DNA from: G965237725 sp965237725
GTDB taxonomy: Bacteria > Pseudomonadota > Gammaproteobacteria > Arenicellales > Poriferihabitantaceae
Length of the DNA stretch: 64,000 nt
Direction: 5' to 3'
Assembly: GCA_965237725.1 (NCBI GenBank)
Contig: OZ250151.1
Span: 4,350,936-4,414,935, forward strand
Shown here: one piece after another, positions 36,024-42,617 of the stretch
Layout: every line of letters begins with the position of its first letter
Position numbering within the stretch: the stretch's first letter is position 1
The notes under the pieces: generated by a model
The model's database searches: none
What the model was told of the DNA's origin: nothing
The model's input: the letters and a program-made list of their open reading frames with translations, nothing else
Made by a program: the position numbers and the translations under genes

Positions 36024-37045
36024 GATTCGGTAGTGTTCATTTTGTAAGACCATGATATTTCTGTAATATTTTGTACTATCAATTTCTGAAGAGTTGAAAC
36101 TACTATTCTTACCGACAACGCAACTCCTGAATTAATTTGATGCATTAATCTTTCGTTCTCTTCGTAGGGGTCACCAAATTGGTTCCAATAGACTATGTCT
36201 GAACTACCATGAATAAATTTTGATCTAACGTCGTACAACTGTCCAACAATGTTTTTATTGTTCTCCCAATCTCCCAAATAAATTTGTGACTTATCCGAAA
36301 GCTGTTTTCTTAAATCTCCGATCCCATCGCAATAGAATGCCTCTAAACCTTGCATTGACCTAAACAATACCTCCCCATCTCTAAACTCTGACAATCCAAT
36401 CAGATGTGTAAAAGATGCAAACAGTTTTTCTGATCTAGATTTCGCAAAGCTATTCTGGAAATAGTTTATGCTCTTTACCCATTCGAATACCTTTCGCATA
36501 TCTAAGGTCTGGATTTCTGGCCAAGTATAATTTTCATATTCGGCTTCCTCATCATATGGTCGGGACAAAAATCGATAGGCTGGCTTTCGCTTGATTTCAA
36601 TTACGTCATCACCCTCATAACAGGCAACTCCCTCAAGAGTATCAATCAGCCCAGGTCGAGATAATTCAGAAATCAATAGTAAAGCATCAATTACGGTAGT
36701 AAGACGAATAGTAGCCTCCGCATATAGATACTTTTCTACATCTGGGTCGTTATCGTTTTCTGCTTTAAATTTATCGACATCTATATATACACGCGCACGA
36801 ATTTTAAACGCTGGGAAGTATTGACATAATGCGATTGTATTTATTGCCATAAGTCGATTCGCTGCCTTTTTAGGTGGGTCAGCAAATCTGATTTCAGAAA
36901 TTTCTACACTTTCATCAATTTCTTGAGCAATTTCAGGTGATGTATTTGTAAAATGTTTAAAAGCTTCTTCGAACAATGATCCTTGTTTCCACGGATATTT
37001 CGAGAAATCTCTAATAGGAATATAAGCATCTAATATTATGTCCAT
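35978..37045 (-). CDS. HEPN (Apea-like) domain protein with attC-encoded tail
   Basis: 355 residues, the longest gene in the array. The C-terminal third has KLFASFTHLIGLSEFRDGEV, LFRSMQGLEAFYCDGIGDLR and QLYDVRSKFIHGSSDI. The R-x4-H motif (RSKFIH) at the end of a four-helix bundle marks HEPN domains, often RNases in phage-defence and abortive-infection systems. The N-terminal 200 residues have no obvious motif. The last residues (SANKELNAHRLKAGG) are attC-encoded. Confidence 0.78.
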   Translation of the reverse strand: MDIILDAYIPIRDFSKYPWKQGSLFEEAFKHFTNTSPEIAQEIDESVEISEIRFADPPKKAANRLMAINTIALCQYFPAFKIRARVYIDVDKFKAENDNDPDVEKYLYAEATIRLTTVIDALLLISELSRPGLIDTLEGVACYEGDDVIEIKRKPAYRFLSRPYDEEAEYENYTWPEIQTLDMRKVFEWVKSINYFQNSFAKSRSEKLFASFTHLIGLSEFRDGEVLFRSMQGLEAFYCDGIGDLRKQLSDKSQIYLGDWENNKNIVGQLYDVRSKFIHGSSDIVYWNQFGDPYEENERLMHQINSGVALSVRIVVSTLQKLIVQNITEISWSYKMNTTESANKELNAHRLKAGG

Positions 37046-37053
37046 TATTCTGC

Positions 37054-37112
37054 GGCTAACGTCGAGTTAATCGCCCAGCTTTTAGCTGGTGCGATTCAAC
37101 TCCTTGTTAGAC
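37054..37112 (-). repeat. attC site, short subtype
   Basis: R' GGCTAAC 37054-37060, R'' GTTAGAC 37106-37112. Confidence 0.93.
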
Positions 37113-37669
37113 GATTTAGATAAATACTCTTCAAGCAAGATTTCTTTACCACCTTCTGGCATTAATCTATCTTCTTTTGAGTTCGAGATGACTTTATAGG
37201 TTTCCATAGAAAGTTCGTCAGCTCCCAGGACTCTTCTATTAGCGATAGAAAACACTGCGGCCTGTGCTCCAACACCAGTTACCATATCTTTCGTTCTACT
37301 ACGCGGCTCAGTATCCAAAAATTCTTGAACCTCATTCACAAGCTTATTGTGCTCTAACCAAAGCTCCGCAGGGAAAATTGCTGAGCCTTCATTTGCTAAA
37401 TTAGACAAATTTACCAAATGTTGTCTTGCCTTTAAATCTGCTTCAGGAACATAGTCGTTATATAGGTTTGTCAAAATCGGCATTAGATGCTTTATATATC
37501 CAATTTCTAACTGCGAATTTTTAATAAGATTTAGCTGTTCCGAAAACAAAATCTCCTGATAACTCGATTTCCTAGTTTTATAATTGAAATAGAAACCTAC
37601 ACCCGCAATTATGAGTGTACTCCCAATTCCGGCTAAACCAATAAACAAAGTTACTGTATTACTATCCAT
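37082..37669 (-). CDS. Hypothetical membrane-anchored helical protein
   Basis: 195 residues. One N-terminal helix (TVTLFIGLAGIGSTLIIAGV), then a long helical cytosolic domain (EILFSEQLNLIKNSQLEIGY, DLKARQHLVNLSNLANEG). The end SSNKELNRTS is read from attC. Resembles the single-anchor layout of 3588, but no family is recognised. Confidence 0.72.
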   Translation of the reverse strand: MDSNTVTLFIGLAGIGSTLIIAGVGFYFNYKTRKSSYQEILFSEQLNLIKNSQLEIGYIKHLMPILTNLYNDYVPEADLKARQHLVNLSNLANEGSAIFPAELWLEHNKLVNEVQEFLDTEPRSRTKDMVTGVGAQAAVFSIANRRVLGADELSMETYKVISNSKEDRLMPEGGKEILLEEYLSKSSNKELNRTS

Positions 37670-37673
37670 ATTC

Positions 37674-37757
37674 GTCTAACGTCGCGTTCAACGCCCCGCT
37701 TTTGCGGGTGCGGCGGAGAGCCATTGGCTCGGAGCGGATTGCAACGCCTTGTTAGGC
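37674..37757 (-). repeat. attC site (hicAB cassette)
   Basis: R' GTCTAAC 37674-37680, R'' GTTAGGC 37751-37757. R'' flank GTTAGGCGAC matches the cassette 5' end GTTAGGCGAC at 38207. Confidence 0.93.
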
Positions 37758-37991
37758 GACGTTTTGCAGGGCATTCGCAACATCTTTCCCTGACGTTGGG
37801 GGAGGAAGAGTTTGACCTTCTTTTAGATAAATTTCAATTGTTTCGTCTACTATTTGTTGGAGTTCTTCAAATACTTCTAATTCATCATCTCCATGGCATC
37901 CACCCCATAGCAAACCGGGGGAGCTACCAACAAAACATTTGTCTTGTTCTGACCACTCAACAATTTTTATATATTTCGAACTTACTTTCAT
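37752..37991 (-). CDS. hicB: HicB family antitoxin
   Basis: 79 residues: YIKIVEWSEQDKCFVGSSPG, LLWGGCHGDDELEVFEELQQ, IVDETIEIYLKEGQTLPPPT. A HicB partial RNase-H fold with the S-x-P-G-x-x-x-G-G-C-H loop of one HicB subgroup. Intact and overlapped by 4 bases (ATGA) by hicA. Confidence 0.92.
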   Translation of the reverse strand: MKVSSKYIKIVEWSEQDKCFVGSSPGLLWGGCHGDDELEVFEELQQIVDETIEIYLKEGQTLPPPTSGKDVANALQNVA

Positions 37992-38186
37992 TTCTCAAGC
38001 TCCTTAAGAGCACCATTAACGGCTTTTATCTGATATCGCTTGGCATCGGCACTCATTTTACCAGAAATAGTAATCGGTTTAGATATATCAGGATGGATAA
38101 AGTTTCTATGGCTTCCCTTTCCCCCCCCGGTTTTCAAACCTAGCTTTTTCTAATTTTGAAATCAATTCCCTGATTTTCGGTGGCAT
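37988..38186 (-). pseudogene. hicA: hicA toxin, frameshifted in a G8 homopolymer
   Basis: From the ATG at 38186: MPPKIRELISKLEKARFEN, then eight G residues (C8 on the + strand, 38121-38128), after which the frame meets TAG. With seven G the frame reads RGGKGSHRNFIHPDISKPIT, ISGKMSADAKRYQIKAVNGA, LKELEK and stops at 37988 overlapping hicB: a complete HicA with the catalytic G-S-H-R. So one extra G inactivates it, or the tract is phase-variable or mis-assembled. Confidence 0.9.
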
Positions 38187-38208
38187 TTCTATATCCTCGA
38201 TATTTGTC

Positions 38209-38292
38209 GCCTAACGTCGCAATAACCGCCCAGCTTTAGCTGGTGCGGCGGAGTTTCGTAGAAACGGAGCGAAGTTCATTGCCTTGTTATAC
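38209..38292 (-). repeat. attC site
   Basis: R' GCCTAAC 38209-38215, R'' GTTATAC 38286-38292; CCAGCTTTAGCTGG stem. The next gene's last codons (ITRQ) lie in it. Confidence 0.93.
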
Positions 38293-38611
38293 GAGTTTTC
38301 AATTTATTGTATAGCCACCAACCAGGAGCGATGTAAGCCCAAAGTAATATAATAAAGATAACTACCAATGGGGCGGAAATAAAACCGCTAAGTATATCTA
38401 TCAACCCTGGGCCAGCGAGCTCAGCTACTTCTAATTTTAAAGAGGAATCTGGATCGCTAAAACTCTCCTCAATCACTCTACCAATTTGATTTCCAACAAA
38501 ATCTTCAGGGTCTGCGAAAAACAGAATAAAAGGAATCCAGAGAATAGCAAGCACCAACCCAGTTACTAACCCGCCAAGCACCATTGCTTTAAGAAGTTTA
38601 AATATTCCCAC
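38276..38611 (-). CDS. Two-helix membrane protein
   Basis: 111 residues. Helix LGGLVTGLVLAILWIPFILF, an acidic loop (GRVIEESFSDPDSS) and helix PLVVIFIILLWAYIAPGWWL, then a basic tail. Not recognised. Confidence 0.72.
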   Translation of the reverse strand: MGIFKLLKAMVLGGLVTGLVLAILWIPFILFFADPEDFVGNQIGRVIEESFSDPDSSLKLEVAELAGPGLIDILSGFISAPLVVIFIILLWAYIAPGWWLYNKLKTRITRQ

Positions 38612-38628
38612 TTTTTTATATTTATTGC

Positions 38629-38709
38629 GTATAACGTAGCGTTCAACGCCCCGCCTTAGCGGGTGCGGCGGAGGCGTCAGTCGGAGCGGATTGCAACGCC
38701 TTGTTATGC
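38629..38709 (-). repeat. attC site
   Basis: R' GTATAAC 38629-38635, R'' GTTATGC 38703-38709. Confidence 0.92.
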
Positions 38710-39078
38710 GGAAACGCTAAATAGTTCTTCTTCGTCATTTATATACTCCATTACTCTATCAGCTTCAAATTCGGTAAGAACACCTATAGGTATGTGACAG
38801 TGTATATAGGCTATAACGTACTGGAACAAATAATTCTTTTTACTATCTGGATCAATTTTAAAATCGTTATTTGCATTCTCGTCTACAAGATTTCTCATCT
38901 CTACTATTAAAGATTCATCAGATATACCACGATTTTTCGCAACCACATTAGGCGATAGAAGATATAAATCACTCAAATCGGTTACAGTCGATTTTCCATC
39001 TTTAAAATCGGACAAACATTCTTCGAAAGAATCGAATACATCGTCGAGCCACTCACTGTAATCAGATGGTGCTTTCAT
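38704..39078 (-). CDS. Hypothetical acidic protein
   Basis: 124 residues, no signal or membrane helix, strongly acidic (SEWLDDVFDSFEECLSDFKD; MEYINDEEELF). Helical, with FQYVIAYIHCHIPIGVLTEF. The acidic charge recalls DNA-mimic or immunity proteins, but that is speculation. Confidence 0.7.
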   Translation of the reverse strand: MKAPSDYSEWLDDVFDSFEECLSDFKDGKSTVTDLSDLYLLSPNVVAKNRGISDESLIVEMRNLVDENANNDFKIDPDSKKNYLFQYVIAYIHCHIPIGVLTEFEADRVMEYINDEEELFSVSA

Positions 39079-39093
39079 GAACTAGCCTTATTC

Positions 39094-39186
39094 GTATAAC
39101 GTTCCGATAAACGCCCGAGAACAAGCGCAGCTTTTCGAGGTGCGGCGGAAGCGATAGCTGTAGCGAATTTCATTGGCTTGTTAAAC
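39094..39186 (-). repeat. attC site
   Basis: R' GTATAAC 39094-39100, R'' GTTAAAC 39180-39186; 93 bp. Confidence 0.9.
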
Positions 39187-39501
39187 GTCATCTTCACGTA
39201 CAAATGTCTTTCGAAAAGAAGGTTCGAAACAAGCAACAATCGTACAAATAATTAGAGCAGAAAGTATAGTTAGTAATTCCCCAAGATTTGGGTTTATTAT
39301 TCCATTAATCCCTAAGAGAAACAGAATCAATCCAATAATAAGAACCATAATAAGAACAACCTTCGAATTATTTTTAATGACGACCGATAAATTAGTATTA
39401 CAGTTTGGGCAAATTAAATACTTCAACTCTCCTTTGTCATCACCATCGTCTAACTCATCCGTCCAAAATTTGTTCGAGCATTTTGCACATTTAAAAGACA
39501 T
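39181..39501 (-). CDS. Zinc-ribbon plus two-helix membrane protein
   Basis: 106 residues. CAKCSNKFW and LICPNCNTN give a four-Cys zinc ribbon, followed by two membrane helices (VVLIMVLIIGLILFLLGI; ELLTILSALIICTIVACF). A common small architecture of unknown function. Confidence 0.8.
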   Translation of the reverse strand: MSFKCAKCSNKFWTDELDDGDDKGELKYLICPNCNTNLSVVIKNNSKVVLIMVLIIGLILFLLGINGIINPNLGELLTILSALIICTIVACFEPSFRKTFVREDDV

Positions 39502-39509
39502 TCTATGAC

Positions 39510-39584
39510 GATTAACGTCGCAATAACCGACTCGAAAACAAAGCGACAGCGACTTTTCGAGTGCGGTTCATTGCCTTGTTATGC
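39510..39584 (-). repeat. attC site (CYTH cassette)
   Basis: R' GATTAAC 39510-39516, R'' GTTATGC 39578-39584. Confidence 0.92.
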
Positions 39585-40097
39585 GGAATTTGTTTCAAGC
39601 AAATCAACATAAGCGACATTAATAAGTTGGGCTTTATCAATCTCCAATGTTTTCATTAGGCTTATCGCCTCATCCTCCCCATCTTCATATGCCTCATGTT
39701 CTTCAAGCACAACCTCTAGTTCGATAAACTCCCCCAATTTATCTACCGTGTCGAAATGTATTCTCGTCCGACCACTCATAAGCAACAAACGGGACTTCTC
39801 TACAACATTTCTTATCCCATAGCAGCGTTTCAGAATGTTCTCTAATCCATCAGGATCAGTTGTTTCTACTATCTCATAGTCACTTAGTTTCGGACCATGT
39901 TCATCGGGCCTTGTATAGAAGATGAGTTCTGCACGATCTTCAGAAATCACTCGCAATTTAAGACGTCCTTCTTTTACGTTAAAAAATATGTCCTTTTGTA
40001 TAATTTCTTCAGGAGCCATCGTTGAGATAGATTTCGCTATCTCCAATTGTCTGTCAAATTCAAAAATCTTGGCTTTTATCTCAACATTATTAGGCAT
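39579..40097 (-). CDS. CYTH domain protein (CyaB-like)
   Basis: 172 residues. NVEIKAKI at the start (CYTH E-x-E-x-K-like signature), DIFFNVKEGRLKLRVISEDR, AELIFYTRPDEHGPKLSDYE, and GEFIELEVVLEEHE. A triphosphate tunnel metalloenzyme; the class IV adenylate cyclase/thiamine triphosphatase group. The CyaB-type R-x-K-L-R and the second half E-x-E are seen, so it should bind triphosphates and metal. Product unknown. Confidence 0.9.
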   Translation of the reverse strand: MPNNVEIKAKIFEFDRQLEIAKSISTMAPEEIIQKDIFFNVKEGRLKLRVISEDRAELIFYTRPDEHGPKLSDYEIVETTDPDGLENILKRCYGIRNVVEKSRLLLMSGRTRIHFDTVDKLGEFIELEVVLEEHEAYEDGEDEAISLMKTLEIDKAQLINVAYVDLLETNSA

Positions 40098-40118
40098 TTT
40101 TCTTTTTATTCCCTATTC

Positions 40119-40175
40119 GCATAACGTTCGAATCAGCGCCCGCCTTTAGCGGTGCGTTGCATTCGCTTGTTATGT
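40119..40175 (-). repeat. attC site, short subtype
   Basis: R' GCATAAC 40119-40125, R'' GTTATGT 40169-40175; 57 bp. Confidence 0.92.
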
Positions 40176-40188
40176 GACAGATTAATAT

Positions 40189-40995
40189 TCATTCGGATAG
40201 TTTTCTTGCGCGTAGATGCGCTGGACAAAATTCTCCTGTTTTCAAGGTATCCACCAATACTTTCCAAAATAACTCCCAGTCATTTTCATAACTCTCTAAT
40301 CCTACAGCATCAACAATTTCGTCCTTTAGGCTAATTATTAATTCTAATTCTGACTGCGCTTTCTCCAGAAACCATTCACTACGATTTATCATGGATACTT
40401 CAATGAAACCTGCATCGGCAAGTTTCTTCTCATAATCAACAAGAGTTACCATATCGAATTCGTTGTAGGTAAGTTCAAAAAACTTCTCCATCTGTCGAGA
40501 CGGCTTTTCATATTCACCACGTAACCAATCACCGCCGACAAACATTCCGCCTGGTTTAAGAACTCGAAATATTTCAGAGAACAGCATCCGTTTATCTGAA
40601 ATGTGGAGCAATGCATCTTTAGTAAACACAACATCAAATGAAGCATCTTCGAACTGCAAAGGCCCTGGATCGACAAGAACAAAACTTATTTTCTCAGACA
40701 ATCCGGCTTCATCAACATATTTTTCAGCCCTATCCAATACTGGTCTTTCGACATCAATACCAATTACTTCAGCTGCACCATGGGTTTGAACGAGAAGCAT
40801 ATCGATTCCGCCCATTCCGCTACCGATGTCTAGAACGCATTTGTTTTCTAGACTCAACCCTTTGAGGATTTTGGCTACTTCCTTAGGACCTCCGGGCGAA
40901 ACAAAGCCTCTTCCCCAAATCTTTTCAAAGATGGGTAGTTCCGATTCTGGATAAAAATGCTCTTCAACAGGTCTGTCACCTTGATCAACGTTCAT
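40189..40995 (-). CDS. SAM methyltransferase, phosphoethanolamine N-methyltransferase-like
   Basis: 268 residues. FEKIWGRGFVSPGGPKEVAK is the PMT entry motif, KCVLDIGSGMGGIDMLL motif I, EVIGIDVERPVLDRAEKYVD motif II, and FEDASFDVVFTKDALLHISD motif IV, then LFSEIFRVLKPGGMFVGGDW. Close in layout to phosphoethanolamine N-methyltransferases that build phosphocholine; the D-x-L-L-H-I substrate motif is kept. Substrate not proven. Confidence 0.9.
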   Translation of the reverse strand: MNVDQGDRPVEEHFYPESELPIFEKIWGRGFVSPGGPKEVAKILKGLSLENKCVLDIGSGMGGIDMLLVQTHGAAEVIGIDVERPVLDRAEKYVDEAGLSEKISFVLVDPGPLQFEDASFDVVFTKDALLHISDKRMLFSEIFRVLKPGGMFVGGDWLRGEYEKPSRQMEKFFELTYNEFDMVTLVDYEKKLADAGFIEVSMINRSEWFLEKAQSELELIISLKDEIVDAVGLESYENDWELFWKVLVDTLKTGEFCPAHLRARKLSE

Positions 40996-41033
40996 AATTT
41001 TATATTCCGAATTCCTTGGTTAGTATTCTATGG

Positions 41034-41120
41034 CCATAACGTCTGGATCAGCGCCCGGAGCGAAGCGGAGGTGCGGCGGAGAGCCAAAGGCTCGGAGCGA
41101 ACTGCATCCACTTGTTATGA
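41034..41120 (-). repeat. attC site
   Basis: R' CCATAAC 41034-41040, R'' GTTATGA 41114-41120; GGAGCGAAGCGGAGG arms. Confidence 0.92.
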
Positions 41121-41126
41121 ATATTA

Positions 41127-41426
41127 CTACTCATGAATAATCCCTAATATGCAAATAGCAATAATTACGATATAAGAGACTGCCCAGAAGGTTTTTAAGC
41201 CTTGTGATCGGGTTTTTGGCATTTCGTAGGGTATGAAATAAACGGTTTGATTTTTGCTAAGCCCAATAAGACTTAAAGAGCTGTAAATGATGCCGCCGGA
41301 CAGAGCCACGTTGACAGCAATATTCTTGCTGTGAGAACCAAATAGAATAGCAATCCCAATGGTTGCAATGAATATCCATTGTCCAATATTTGAATAATTA
41401 AATTTTTCCATAATTTTGGTATTCAT
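41127..41426 (-). CDS. Small multi-helix membrane protein
   Basis: 99 residues. Helices IGQWIFIATIGIAILFGS, NVALSGGIIYSSLSLIGL and WAVSYIVIIAICILGII. Start Met1 or Met6. Second cassette from attI. Not recognised. Confidence 0.72.
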   Translation of the reverse strand: MNTKIMEKFNYSNIGQWIFIATIGIAILFGSHSKNIAVNVALSGGIIYSSLSLIGLSKNQTVYFIPYEMPKTRSQGLKTFWAVSYIVIIAICILGIIHE

Positions 41427-41481
41427 AACGTCAGGTTAACCGCCCAGCTTTGGCTGGTGCGCGTTCAACCTCTTGTTAAGC
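41424..41481 (-). repeat. attC site of the first cassette
   Basis: R' TCATAAC 41424-41430, R'' GTTAAGC 41475-41481. GTTAAGCGAAT is repeated at the attI junction (42281-42291 on the minus strand), proving the cassette border. Confidence 0.94.
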
Positions 41482-41484
41482 GAA

Positions 41485-42273
41485 TTACGTAGTAAGAGTT
41501 GCATTCCGAACTCCTTCGGTTCCATCTTCGTTTAACCAAGTTAAAATCGCCTCAAACTTAGAACCCATCCCAATAGATAAATTTGCCAATATTGATACTT
41601 CGTCTTCCGGATGTAATTCTTTAACAGGAAAAACCTCTTTATAATCCCCAGAAAGTGGGTTTGGTTGGCCATGTTCAGATTTCAATCGAAATTCCACATT
41701 GTATCCGATACCTTTTCCAACATTCTTTACATAAAATCGATAGTTGTTCTTAGACGTTGCTGCCATTCTCGCTCTTAAATTTGCGTTATCCGAATTTTGT
41801 TTTCTAGACTCTCTCAATTTTTCTTCCGCTCTACTTCTAGCATCTTCGTCTTCTATATCTTTAAGCTCAGCATCCCGTCTAGCTTCCGCAAGTATCTTTT
41901 CTTCCTCTAAAGCCTGCGATTCAGATTCTAATTTTTTGAGTCTATTCCTTTCGGTTAAAATTTTGTTTTCCGACCGCACCTGAACCAAATTTCTTAAAGT
42001 AACCGGTTTCTCTACAGCCCAAACAAAAAATAGTCGTAACCAAGGAGCTGAAAGAGCAGCAAAAAAAGCCAATATCAAGGGATACCAAATCAGAGTGAGC
42101 GAATTTGTACCCAATTCGAAAATTTCAATCCTTTCCGTAACCGATTTATCTTCAAAAAATAAACTAAACCAAGCCTTCCAATTCATAAAAATCGAAAAGA
42201 AAAAGAAATATCCAAAAAAGGGACTCTTAATCCTTGCGCTTAAGGACTCGAATATTTCTTTTAATTCATTCAT
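41485..42273 (-). CDS. First cassette: membrane-anchored coiled-coil protein
   Basis: 262 residues from the ATG at 42273 (MNELKEIFESLSARIKSPFF); the longer frame to 42363 would start inside attI. Two N-terminal helices (FGYFFFFSIFMNWKAWFSLF and LIWYPLILAFFAALSAPWLR), a long charged coiled coil (ENKILTERNRLKKLESESQA ... AEARRDAELKDIEDEDARSR) and a C-terminal beta domain (YRFYVKNVGKGIGYNVEFRL). Its place next to attI means it was inserted last and is best expressed from Pc. Function unknown. Confidence 0.85.
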   Translation of the reverse strand: MNELKEIFESLSARIKSPFFGYFFFFSIFMNWKAWFSLFFEDKSVTERIEIFELGTNSLTLIWYPLILAFFAALSAPWLRLFFVWAVEKPVTLRNLVQVRSENKILTERNRLKKLESESQALEEEKILAEARRDAELKDIEDEDARSRAEEKLRESRKQNSDNANLRARMAATSKNNYRFYVKNVGKGIGYNVEFRLKSEHGQPNPLSGDYKEVFPVKELHPEDEVSILANLSIGMGSKFEAILTWLNEDGTEGVRNATLTT

Positions 42274-42284
42274 GCTATTTATTC

Positions 42285-42350
42285 GCTTAACAGTATTTTT
42301 CACTGTAACCTTGTCGTAAAACCAAATGTCGGTATATTGAGATTTTGCTG
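42285..42350 (-). other. attI recombination site
   Basis: The crossover heptamer GTTAAGC (42285-42291 on the minus strand) joins the first cassette to the platform; its sequence equals the R'' box of that cassette's attC. The outer limit towards intI is approximate and includes one ATGTCGGTATATTGA repeat at 42326-42340. Confidence 0.85.
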
Positions 42351-42388
42351 ACAAAAGCGTCATAGTGATTTTTTATATTAATCAACAT

Positions 42389-42417
42389 GTTATCTTCAGT
42401 AATTCACTATATCCCAA
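42389..42417 (-). promoter_or_regulatory. Candidate Pc cassette promoter
   Basis: On the minus strand a -35-like TTGGGA (42412-42417) and -10-like GATAAC (42389-42394) are 17 bases apart, pointing into the array. An alternative pair with -35 TTACTG and -10 AATATA overlaps it. Only a pattern match. Confidence 0.35.
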
Positions 42418-42432
42418 TTGATAGTCCGTCAT

Positions 42433-42446
42433 GATGTCGGATTATC
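42433..42446 (+). repeat. ATGTCGG direct repeat, copy 2
   Basis: ATGTCGGATTATCA; related copies at 42326-42340 (ATGTCGGTATATTGA) and 42557-42574 (ATGTCGGAATATCAATAT), plus a partial CTGTCGGTTGAT at 42541-42552. Probably binding sites of IntI or a regulator. Confidence 0.7.
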
Positions 42447-42547
42447 ACAAAGAGACGTTAATCAATTTAATTTAAATTTAATTTCCTGTTTACCCTTTAA
42501 ATCAACAACATAAAGATTTTGTACCATATTGATCATCCGACTGTCGG

Positions 42548-42577
42548 TTGATTTTTATGTCGGAATATCAATATACT
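42548..42577 (+). promoter_or_regulatory. Probable intI promoter
   Basis: -35 TTGATT at 42548-42553 and -10 TATACT at 42572-42577 with an 18-base spacer. A copy of the ATGTCGGAATATCAATAT repeat fills the spacer and overlaps the -10, so a protein bound there would block intI. No LexA box (CTGT-N8-ACAG) was found. Confidence 0.6.
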
Positions 42578-42617
42578 AACACCAGTTTTAAGGATAAACC
42601 AATATAAGGAGTAATAC

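Noticed and set aside
42274..42363. Extension of the first cassette gene upstream of 42273
   Set aside because: This part lies in attI, before the crossover point GTTAAGC, so it cannot belong to the mobile cassette.
42541..42556. LexA (SOS) box near the intI promoter
   Set aside because: CTGT is followed by no ACAG at the right distance, so the SOS box consensus is not met.
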